The position numbers and the translations under genes are program-made. This document shows, piece after piece, positions 1-5,205 of a DNA stretch of 5,262 bases. Source of the DNA: Spirochaetaceae bacterium (lineage in GTDB: Bacteria; Spirochaetota; Spirochaetia; Treponematales; Breznakiellaceae); contig JAITGJ010000155.1 in assembly GCA_031280705.1 (NCBI GenBank), positions 1 to 5,262 of the forward strand, given 5' to 3'. The notes under the pieces are model-generated. The model ran no database searches. It was not told the origin of the DNA and saw only the letters and a list, made by a program, of their open reading frames with translations. Each line of letters begins with the position of its first letter. Positions within the stretch are counted from its first letter, which is position 1.

Positions 1-168
1 ACGAACTGGGGGGGGGGGGGACGTTATACGCAAATAATGCGCGATTCGGCATGGCCGGTTTCATGATACTTCCCCCTTTCCCGGCTTAAACGCCGCGTTT
101 TGCTGAATATCCATGCGGATGTTCAACCTGGGAAGCAGGATACCATGCTTCATACGAAGTTGTCAAGT
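1..168. other. Left-edge non-coding stretch with a 13-base G run
   Basis: No coding region is supported here: the open frames are short, lack ribosome binding sites and run into the hairpin array to the right. A run of 13 G occupies 8-20. An imperfect palindrome at 105-124 pairs GAATATCC with GGATGTTC using one G:T pair, and it contains the first copy (109-120) of the 12-mer ATCCRTGCGGAT that recurs downstream. A small CTTC/GAAG hairpin lies at 148-159. No upstream gene end, terminator or promoter could be recognised. Confidence 0.5.
8..20. repeat. Homopolymeric tract of 13 G
   Basis: Thirteen consecutive G residues are seen seven bases from the window edge. Tracts of this length are prone to slippage and in some bacteria cause phase variation when they sit in a promoter or reading frame. 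No adjacent gene is visible to be controlled, and the run could also be a sequencing or assembly artefact. Confidence 0.9.
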
Positions 169-200
169 GCCCAAAATCCGCATCCGTGCGGATTTTGGGC
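169..200. repeat. Perfect 14-bp hairpin palindrome (type 1)
   Basis: The arms GCCCAAAATCCGCA (169-182) and 187-200 are exact reverse complements around a TCCG loop. The central part, from AATCCGCA to TGCGGATT, is shared with the hairpin at 245-280, while the outer six pairs (GCCCAA/TTGGGC) are not. There is no T run after it, so it is not a typical terminator. It is the first perfect hairpin of a repeat array upstream of nifJ. Confidence 0.85.
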
Positions 201-203
201 TTG

Positions 204-229
204 GGTTTTTGCGGCAAGCCGCAAAAACC
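204..229. repeat. Perfect 12-bp hairpin palindrome (type 2)
   Basis: GGTTTTTGCGGC (204-215) and GCCGCAAAAACC (218-229) are exact reverse complements separated by AA. It follows the type 1 hairpin by three bases. It resembles the GGGTTTTGCC/GGCAAAACCC stems at 294-316 and 499-521, which suggests a shared building block. Confidence 0.8.
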
Positions 230-244
230 AATACGTTACTCGAA

Positions 245-280
245 CCCTGAAGAATCCGCATCCATGCGGATTCTTCAGGG
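245..280. repeat. Perfect 16-bp hairpin palindrome (type 1)
   Basis: CCCTGAAGAATCCGCA (245-260) is an exact reverse complement of 265-280, with loop TCCA. The 20-base core AATCCGCATCCRTGCGGATT is shared with 169-200. The outer eight pairs are different and still fully paired. As with the first copy, no T run follows. Confidence 0.85.
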
Positions 281-290
281 TGGAGGTAGT

Positions 291-343
291 GCGGGGTTTT
301 GCCTTTGGCAAAACCCAAGCCCAAGCCGCAACGCGGTTTGGGC
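291..343. repeat. 53-bp double-hairpin repeat, copy 1
   Basis: The unit contains a 10-bp hairpin (294-303 with 307-316, stem GGGTTTTGCC) and then an 11-bp hairpin (319-329 with 333-343, stem GCCCAAGCCGC, loop AAC). It matches 496-548 at 50 of 53 positions. Two differences are in the first loop (TTT versus TCC), and the third turns a C-G pair into a G:T pair, so folding is preserved. Confidence 0.85.
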
Positions 344-360
344 ACGCATCCGTGCGGATT
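342..360. repeat. Partial type 1 palindrome
   Basis: GCACG (342-346) pairs with CGTGC (351-355) across the loop CATC. The stretch 348-359 is an exact copy of the 12-mer ATCCGTGCGGAT found in the first type 1 hairpin. It overlaps the last two bases of the 53-bp unit and looks like a half or eroded type 1 palindrome. Confidence 0.55.
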
Positions 361-480
361 ATACGGCGGGGCCATGCGGGAAGGGCCTAGGGGAAAAGGC
401 CGGGCGAGGAGAGCCGGAGGGAGGCATGCACCGGGCGGGGCTTGGCAGGAGAAAGCCCACGGAGGGAGCCGTGTGAGGGA
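361..480. other. Purine-rich spacer between the two 53-bp repeats
   Basis: This G/A-rich stretch separates the two 53-bp units. Four G tracts (368-371, 378-380, 383-385, 390-393) with loops of 6, 2 and 4 bases meet the usual G-quadruplex motif on the + strand. The 3' end, from 466, contains GAGCCGTGTGAGGG, resembling the start of group II intron domain V. No open frame here has a ribosome binding site or recognisable product. Confidence 0.5.
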
Positions 481-493
481 CCCCCGCAAGCAC
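466..493 (+). other. Possible degenerate, 3'-truncated group II intron domain V
   Basis: GAGCCGTGTG at 466-475 matches the 5' strand of domain V, including the AGC triad. A compatible fold is possible: 483-485 pair with 477-479, C487 with G475, a two-base bulge lies at 488-489, and GCAC at 490-493 pairs with GTGT at 471-474. The closing ACGGTTC expected at the 3' end is absent: the sequence continues ATGCGGGG into the second 53-bp repeat. A GNRA tetraloop is also missing and one pair is A/G. No intron-encoded protein or domain VI is visible. Chance resemblance in a G-rich region is a serious alternative. Confidence 0.2.
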
Positions 494-495
494 AT

Positions 496-548
496 GCGGG
501 GTTTTGCCTCCGGCAAAACCCAAGCCCAAGCCGCAACGCGGCTTGGGC
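496..548. repeat. 53-bp double-hairpin repeat, copy 2
   Basis: Second copy of the 291-343 unit, 205 bp further right in the same orientation. Its hairpins are 499-508 with 512-521 (loop TCC) and 524-534 with 538-548 (loop AAC), both perfect. Its first bases can alternatively pair upstream: CCCCGCA at 482-488 complements TGCGGGG at 495-501. It ends about 35 bp before the putative nifJ promoter. Confidence 0.85.
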
Positions 549-583
549 AGAGCGCCCTTTTCGATAAAAATATCCTGTAACCC

Positions 584-612
584 TTGCAATTACCGCCCGG
601 AGCGGTTTTAAT
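584..612 (+). promoter_or_regulatory. Candidate sigma70-type promoter for nifJ
   Basis: TTGCAA (584-589) and TTTAAT (607-612) are separated by exactly 17 bases, matching the -35 and -10 consensus at 4/6 and 5/6. The predicted start near 619 would give a leader of about 70 bases. A small inverted repeat, ACCGC (592-596) with GCGGT (602-606), fills the spacer, and the palindrome TTTAATTAAA (607-616) covers the -10. Either could be an operator, but no known factor's site is recognised. The hairpin followed by TTTTAATT could instead be a weak terminator. Confidence 0.4.
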
Positions 613-675
613 TAAAGCCGAAGGATTTTCCACAATTCAGTTTGGGAAAACACCTGCAAAAAAATCCAGTTTTCA

Positions 676-682
676 AAAGGAA
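676..682 (+). promoter_or_regulatory. Ribosome binding site of nifJ
   Basis: AAAAGGAA contains AGGA at 678-681, six bases before the ATG at 688. It supports that start over the in-frame ATGs at 703 and 709, which have no comparable site. Confidence 0.8.
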
Positions 683-687
683 CAATA

Positions 688-3600
688 ATGTCAGACAAAA
701 ACATGGTTATGATCGACGGAAATACCGCCGCGGCTCACGTGGCCCATGCGCTGAGTGAGGTAATTGCCATTTATCCGATAACGCCCTCAAGCCCCATGGG
801 AGAGCTTTCCGATGAGTTCTCCGCGCAGGGCCGGAAGAATCTCTGGGGAACCGTGCCCCAGGTGGTGGAGATGCAGTCCGAAGCGGGCGCGGCGGGCGCG
901 GTGCACGGCGCGTTGACTACCGGGGCGCTCTCCACCACGTTCACCGCCTCTCAGGGGCTTCTCCTCATGATCCCCAATATGTACAAAATCGCCGGGGAGC
1001 TTACCTCTACCGTGTTCCATATCGCGGCCCGGGCGCTGGCCACGTCAAGCCTCTCTATTTTTGGGGATCATCAGGATGTGATGGCCTGCCGTCAGACCGG
1101 CTGGGCCATGCTTTCCAGCAATTCCGTGCAGGAAGTGATGGACCTCGCGGTTATCGCCCACGCCGCCACCCTGCGCGCGCGGGTTCCGTTCCTTCACTTT
1201 TTTGACGGCTTCCGTACCAGCCACGAATTCCAGAAAATTGAAGAAGTTCCCTACGATGTGATGCGGGACATGATCGATGAGGACCTCGTGCTGGCCCACC
1301 GTCTGCGGGGACTTACCCCCGAGTCGCCGGTGCTCCGCGGGACCGCCCAGAATCCGGATACCTATTTCCAGGGCCGGGAAGGGGTCAACAAGTATTACGA
1401 CGCCGTACCGGCCCTCGTCCAGGCGGAAATGGACAAATACGCCCGCCTTACCGGAAGGGCGTATCATATTTTTGATTATTTCGGTGCGAAGGACGCGGAA
1501 AAGGTGCTGGTCATTATGGGTTCCGGCGCGGAAACCTGTGAGGAAACGGTCGAATATCTTGCCGGCACGGGCGAGAAAATCGGCGTTCTCAAGGTAAGGC
1601 TGTACCGGCCCTTTGACGCGGCGGCTTTTGTAAAGGCCCTGCCGCCCACCGTCAAGGCAATCGCCGTGCTTGACCGCACCAAGGAGCCGGGCGCCCTGGG
1701 CGAGCCGCTGTATGAGGATGTGGTAAGCGCCTCTGGCATCATTACCCAGGCGGGGGAAGCGCCCTGGAAATTCCAGTTTCCCCGGATTATCGGGGGCCGC
1801 TACGGTCTTGGCTCCAAGGAATTTACCCCGGCCATGGTCAAGGCGGTGTTCGATAATCTTGCGGGCAGGCAGATTTCCGGTTTCACCGTGGGCATTAAAG
1901 ATGACGTGCAGGGGAAGAGCCTCGACCATGACGAGCATTTTGTCCTTGCCGACGACGGCATGAACGAGGCGATGTTCTACGGCCTTGGGTCAGACGGTAC
2001 GGTCGGCGCAAACAAGAATTCCATCAAGATCATCGGCGACGCAAAGCCGGAGCTTTCCGCGCAGGCGTATTTTGCCTACGATTCCAAAAAATCGGGCGGC
2101 TTTACCATCAGCCATCTCCGCTTCGGCAAGGGCAGCATCCGCCGTCCCTACCTGATCACGAAAGCGGATTTTTTGGCCTGCCACAAATTTTCCTACATGG
2201 AGACGCTGGATATGCTGGCCAACGCGAAGCAGGGGGGAACGTTCCTTTTGAACAGTCCCTTTGCCGCGGCGGAAGTGTGGGCGGAAATTCCTGTTGAGGC
2301 GCAGAAGCGGATCATTGACAAAAAACTGAAATTTTTTGTGATCAATGCCGCGGAAATCGCCCGCAAGGCCGGGATGGGCAACCGGATCAATGTGGTGATG
2401 CAGGCCGCTTACTTCAAAATTTCCGGCGTCCTCCCGCAGGACGAAGCGGTCAAGTACATGAAGAAATTCATCGAAAAATCCTACGGCAAGAAAGGCGCCG
2501 ATGTGGTGGAAAAGAACAACGCGACCATTGATATGGCCCTGGCCGCGGTGGAAGAGGTGAAGTACCCCGCCGCCGCCGATGGGAAGCTCCACATGAAAAC
2601 GCCCTTTGCCGGAGCCGGGGACGGGTGGATCCGCGAGGTTCTGGGCGCTGTTTCCGTGCAGGAAGGGGACAAGCTGCCGGTCAGCAAAATCCCGGAAGAC
2701 GGCACCTTCCCCACCGCCACCACCCGCTACGAAAAGCGTGCCGTTGCGGAGCGGGTGCCCTCGTGGGACCCGGTGCTCTGCGTGCAGTGCGGTTCCTGCG
2801 CGGCGGTGTGCTCTCACGCCTGTATCCGTTTCAAAAACCTTTCCGCCGCGGAAGTGTCCAAAGCGCCGGGGGGACTCAAAACCGCGGAGGTAAAGCCCAA
2901 GCCGGTTGAGGGCAAAAAAATGGCCCTCTTTATTTCCACCGAAGACTGTATGGAATGCGGCGCGTGCATCACCGCCTGTCCGGGAAAGTCCAAAGAAGAC
3001 CCGGCCCGCAAGGCCCTTGCCTGGAAGCCGTTCGCCGACGATCCCCGGTTCCACCAGGAACAGGTTGCCGTGTGGGATTACTTTGAAAGCCTGCCCGATA
3101 CTCCCGCGGACGAAGTGAATCTGGGTACGGCAAAGGGCCTTGCCTACAAGCGGCCCCTGTTTGAATTTTCGGGCGCCTGCGGCGGCTGCGGCGAAACGCC
3201 CTATGTAAAACTCCTCTCGCAACTGTTTGGGGACCGGGCGATTATCGCCAACGCCACGGGCTGTTCTTCCATCTATGGCGGCAACCTCCCCACCACGCCC
3301 TACTGCCGCCGCCCCGACGGACGCGGCCCGGCATGGTCGAATAGCCTGTTTGAGGACGCCGCTGAATTTGGGCTGGGGATGCGGCTTACCAGCGACAAGC
3401 TGGCGGAACATGCCCGCGAGATCGCCCGCAAGGCAGAGGCCGAAGGCATCGAAGCCGCCCTTATCGGCAAAATACTGGCCAATACGCAGGCGGACGAGGG
3501 GGCTATCGAGGAACAGCGCAAAAATGTTGACGCGCTCAAGGCGGCGCTCAAGGACAACACACAGCCCACGGCAAAGCAGCTCCGCTCTCTGGCGGATCAT

Positions 3601-4257
3601 TTTATCAACCGGTCCGTGTGGATTCTGGGTGGAGACGGCTGGGGTTACGACATCGGCTACGGCGGCCTGGATCATGTTGTCGCGTCGGGCCGGAATGTGA
3701 ACATCCTGGTGATGGACACGGAAGTCTACTCCAACACCGGCGGCCAAATGTCAAAAGCGACCCCAATAGGCGCTATCGCCAAATTTGCCGCGGCGGGCAA
3801 GGACATTGCCAAAAAAGACCTGGGCGCCATGGCCATGAGTTACGGGTACGTCTATGTGGCGAAAATTGCCATGGGCGCGAACATGTCCCAGACGATCAAG
3901 GCGTTCCGGGAGGCTGAAAGCTGGCCGGGCACGTCGATCATCATCGCCTATTCGCACTGCATTAATCACGGTATTGATATGGCGAAAGGGCAGGATCAGC
4001 AGAAAGCGGCGGTAACAAGCGGGCTCTGGCTCCTGTATCGCTACGATCCCCGGCTCAAGGACGAGGGGAAAAATCCCTTCCAGCTTGACTCCAAAGAAGC
4101 CACCACGAGCCTTGCGGACTTTATGTACAAAGAAGTCCGCTTCAAGAGCCTCCAGGCGGCAAGCCCTGACCACGCCGCGGCCCTGCTTGCCAAGGCGGAG
4201 TCCCAGGCCGCGCGGACCTGGAAGGAGTACAAGTACCTGTCCGAACGCCCGTTTTAG
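688..4257 (+). CDS. nifJ: Pyruvate:ferredoxin (flavodoxin) oxidoreductase, single-chain PFOR
   Basis: Catalyses CoA-dependent oxidative decarboxylation of pyruvate to acetyl-CoA and CO2 in the cytoplasm, passing electrons to ferredoxin or flavodoxin. The reaction can also run in reverse. The 1189-aa chain shows the complete fused domain order. The N-terminal pyrimidine-binding domain has YPITPSS at 29-35, EMQSEAGAAGA at 61-71 (E65 matching the catalytic Glu) and R115. A transketolase-C-like domain spans about 260-415 and a gamma-type domain about 417-628. The EKR motif is at 682-684. Two [4Fe-4S] sites use C698/C701/C704/C708 and C754/C757/C760/C764. The proximal cluster uses C831, C834, C859 and C1091. 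The TPP/Mg motif has GGDGWG at 981-986 (D983), then T1011, V1013 and N1016. The length is close to the usual 1170-1230. It ends where Desulfovibrio africanus PFOR begins its roughly 60-residue C-terminal extension, so that extension is absent. Start 688 follows a good Shine-Dalgarno site; the stop is TAG. No operon partner is visible, so a specific role in nitrogen fixation cannot be inferred. Confidence 0.98.
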   Translation: MSDKNMVMIDGNTAAAHVAHALSEVIAIYPITPSSPMGELSDEFSAQGRKNLWGTVPQVVEMQSEAGAAGAVHGALTTGALSTTFTASQGLLLMIPNMYKIAGELTSTVFHIAARALATSSLSIFGDHQDVMACRQTGWAMLSSNSVQEVMDLAVIAHAATLRARVPFLHFFDGFRTSHEFQKIEEVPYDVMRDMIDEDLVLAHRLRGLTPESPVLRGTAQNPDTYFQGREGVNKYYDAVPALVQAEMDKYARLTGRAYHIFDYFGAKDAEKVLVIMGSGAETCEETVEYLAGTGEKIGVLKVRLYRPFDAAAFVKALPPTVKAIAVLDRTKEPGALGEPLYEDVVSASGIITQAGEAPWKFQFPRIIGGRYGLGSKEFTPAMVKAVFDNLAGRQISGFTVGIKDDVQGKSLDHDEHFVLADDGMNEAMFYGLGSDGTVGANKNSIKIIGDAKPELSAQAYFAYDSKKSGGFTISHLRFGKGSIRRPYLITKADFLACHKFSYMETLDMLANAKQGGTFLLNSPFAAAEVWAEIPVEAQKRIIDKKLKFFVINAAEIARKAGMGNRINVVMQAAYFKISGVLPQDEAVKYMKKFIEKSYGKKGADVVEKNNATIDMALAAVEEVKYPAAADGKLHMKTPFAGAGDGWIREVLGAVSVQEGDKLPVSKIPEDGTFPTATTRYEKRAVAERVPSWDPVLCVQCGSCAAVCSHACIRFKNLSAAEVSKAPGGLKTAEVKPKPVEGKKMALFISTEDCMECGACITACPGKSKEDPARKALAWKPFADDPRFHQEQVAVWDYFESLPDTPADEVNLGTAKGLAYKRPLFEFSGACGGCGETPYVKLLSQLFGDRAIIANATGCSSIYGGNLPTTPYCRRPDGRGPAWSNSLFEDAAEFGLGMRLTSDKLAEHAREIARKAEAEGIEAALIGKILANTQADEGAIEEQRKNVDALKAALKDNTQPTAKQLRSLADHFINRSVWILGGDGWGYDIGYGGLDHVVASGRNVNILVMDTEVYSNTGGQMSKATPIGAIAKFAAAGKDIAKKDLGAMAMSYGYVYVAKIAMGANMSQTIKAFREAESWPGTSIIIAYSHCINHGIDMAKGQDQQKAAVTSGLWLLYRYDPRLKDEGKNPFQLDSKEATTSLADFMYKEVRFKSLQAASPDHAAALLAKAESQAARTWKEYKYLSERPF

Positions 4258-4593
4258 AAAAATGCTGATGGGCGCGCTCACCGGCGTGTTCCACGGCGTT
4301 TGGGAAGGGGGGATATGCCGGGCGCTAAACGCGTCCGGTAAAATCCCCGGTGGTTACCAATGGGCCGTCATGGCGCGGTATTTGATTTTCAGGACACGTT
4401 TAGAAACCTGCCATTCCGGTGGCGGCGGCGCGTTGTTTTGTCTTTTTGCGGTAAACACGGACGATAGGGCGGCGGGACCGGCAGCCCGGAAGAAGTCTGC
4501 AAAGCGAACGTCTGCAAAGCAACGCCCGGAAACGGGGACGCCGGAAAAGAAACGGGCGCTCTGTTTGCCGCGTTGTTCCCTTGGAAAATAAAA
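4258..4593. other. Non-coding region downstream of nifJ
   Basis: No gene is supported. The frame open through this stretch begins inside nifJ and encodes low-complexity Lys/Arg/Ala-rich sequence without recognisable motifs. There is no convincing terminator just after the nifJ stop. The best hairpin is at 4318-4338 (CCGGGCGC with GCGTCCGG, one G:T pair, loop TAAAC), but it is followed by TAAAATCCCC rather than a T run. A 15-bp tandem duplication lies at 4495-4524. Confidence 0.5.
4495..4524. repeat. Short tandem duplication (2 x 15 bp)
   Basis: GTCTGCAAAGC occurs at 4495-4505 and again at 4510-4520, a 15-bp period. The remaining four bases of each unit are GAAC and AACG. It may be a slippage product. 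No function is suggested by the context. Confidence 0.7.
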
Positions 4594-4655
4594 AAGCGGA
4601 TGAACTTACCACCGGCACAGCGTGCCGACGGTCGCCGATTAAGATTCATCCGCTT
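4594..4655. repeat. 62-bp inverted-repeat element with nested hairpin
   Basis: AAGCGGATGAA (4594-4604) and TTCATCCGCTT (4645-4655) are perfect reverse complements closing a 40-base interior. A second perfect stem, CGGCAC (4613-4618) with GTGCCG (4622-4627), loop AGC, sits inside. The left arm follows an A-rich run. It could be a small structured RNA, a MITE-like palindrome or part of the same repeat-rich landscape. It does not fit a tRNA, and no T run follows either stem. Confidence 0.55.
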
Positions 4656-4853
4656 GAGTAACGGTACCACATCATGCGCTTGCTGTCAATCGTTTTGTCC
4701 AACATCTGCCCGCCATCCGTGTCCGTACGGATTTGACCGGGGCCGGGGAGAGGATCGGCAGGAAGGGCCGGGCGTTTGACTTGTCGCACCGGGGCTGGCG
4801 GTACTGTCCCCGTGAAGAAACGCGTTTATGGTTTTGCGGCATATTTTGCGGAG
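4656..4853. other. Non-coding spacer before the three-hairpin element
   Basis: No supported gene. It contains the palindrome TCCGTACGGA at 4722-4731, nested in ATCCGT/ACGGAT (4715-4720, 4727-4732), similar in wording to the ATCCGTGCGGAT motif of the left flank. A hairpin pairs CACCGGGG (4787-4794, one bulged C) with CCCCGTG (4808-4814). Confidence 0.4.
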
Positions 4854-4980
4854 ACTTGTTCAATAACCCGGTTGGTTATTTCACAAGTCCTGTAATTTCT
4901 CGCCCCGGCGCTACGCTTTGGGGCTGCGAAATTACGTTTTTTAGCGGAAGTTGTTTAACAACTGAAGTTATTAAACAACT
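4854..4980. repeat. Three-hairpin composite element, copy A
   Basis: Hairpin 1 (4854-4888) pairs ACTTGT with ACAAGT and AATAACC with GGTTATT around loop CGGTT, with a 2x2 internal mismatch. Linker CCT follows. Hairpin 2 (4892-4935) pairs GTAATTTC with GAAATTAC and, inside, GCCCC with GGGGC. A 13-base linker, GTTTTTTAGCGGA, leads to hairpin 3 (4949-4980), 15-base arms with one mismatch around loop GA. The same architecture recurs at 5151. Linkers and the hairpin 1 tip are nearly unchanged while stems differ with pairing kept. Orientation and transcription are unknown. The + strand reading is favoured slightly because hairpin 2 is then followed by a T run. Confidence 0.85.
4892..4942 (+). terminator. 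Possible intrinsic terminator (hairpin 2 of copy A)
   Basis: A long stem (GTAATTTC/GAAATTAC, then GCCCC/GGGGC) is followed after one G by six T at 4937-4942. This is the classic form of a Rho-independent terminator on the + strand. It lies about 640 bp after the nifJ stop, so it would end a long 3' extension or another transcript. Confidence 0.4.
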
Positions 4981-5150
4981 CTAATAGATGAATTGAAAAA
5001 TCCCGTATTTTTGTAAAAGGAGCGGGCGTGTCTGATAGGCCGTGGATGGCGTGTTGACGCGGTTTCCGGGCAATGCCCCGCAAAAGATAGAGCGGGAGGC
5101 ACGCGCATGAGTGGAAACATACAAGGCTTTCTTGCACGAAAGAATATTAG
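4981..5150. other. Spacer between the two three-hairpin elements
   Basis: There is no clear gene. It starts with an AT-rich segment containing an AAAAAT/ATTTTT inverted repeat (4996-5001, 5007-5012). An AAAAGGAG site at 5016-5023 precedes a GTG opening only nine codons. A second purine site, GGGAGG at 5094-5099, precedes a short open frame beginning at 5107. Confidence 0.4.
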
Positions 5151-5205
5151 ACGTGTTCCAAAACCCGGTTGGTTTCGGAACACGTCCTGCGGTTTCTCAG
5201 GCTAA
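5107..5205 (+). CDS. Doubtful 32-aa open frame running into repeat copy B
   Basis: ATG at 5107 follows GGGAGG (5094-5099) with a seven-base gap, an acceptable ribosome binding site. The first 14 or 15 codons are unique (MSGNIQGFLARKNI...). The rest are encoded by hairpin 1 and part of hairpin 2 of the repeat and end at TAA 5203-5205. The product is not recognised. It may be chance, a tiny leader frame, or the 5' stump of a gene broken by the repeat. Confidence 0.15.
   Translation: MSGNIQGFLARKNIRRVPKPGWFRNTSCGFSG

Noticed and set aside
169..548. CRISPR array
   Set aside because: The repeated units are palindromes of several types with irregular spacing, not identical direct repeats separated by uniform unique spacers.
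163..633. 156-codon minus-strand open frame over the upstream repeats
   Set aside because: It is composed largely of translated palindromes (repeated CGLGLGFA-type words) and has no independent protein signal.
1045..1938. 297-codon minus-strand open frame inside nifJ
   Set aside because: Antisense shadow of the PFOR N-terminal half, with no ribosome site or known motif.
1990..3747. 585-codon open frame on the minus strand inside nifJ
   Set aside because: It lies entirely antisense to the PFOR, whose motifs are complete. The translation has no recognisable domain, and long antisense frames are common opposite GC-rich genes.
4085..4591. 168-codon plus-strand frame overlapping the nifJ 3' end
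   Set aside because: The first third is an out-of-frame nifJ shadow and the rest is low-complexity basic sequence. The internal ATG at 4262 lacks a Shine-Dalgarno site.
4594..4655. tRNA gene or integron attC site
   Set aside because: It is too short for a tRNA, with no anticodon or T-arm pattern. The arm ends do not match the RYYYAAC/GTTRRRY core sites of attC.
4389..4670. 93-codon minus-strand frame downstream of nifJ
   Set aside because: There is no ribosome binding site before its ATG, no recognised motif, and it begins within the 62-bp inverted-repeat region.
4733..4984. 83-codon plus-strand frame ending in copy A
   Set aside because: Half of it is translated repeat DNA and there is no matching reading frame in copy B, so coding is not conserved between copies.
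5028..5057. Nine-codon GTG frame after AAAAGGAG
   Set aside because: The ribosome-site-like sequence is good but the frame is too short. It shows no regulatory codon run and no following structural gene is visible.
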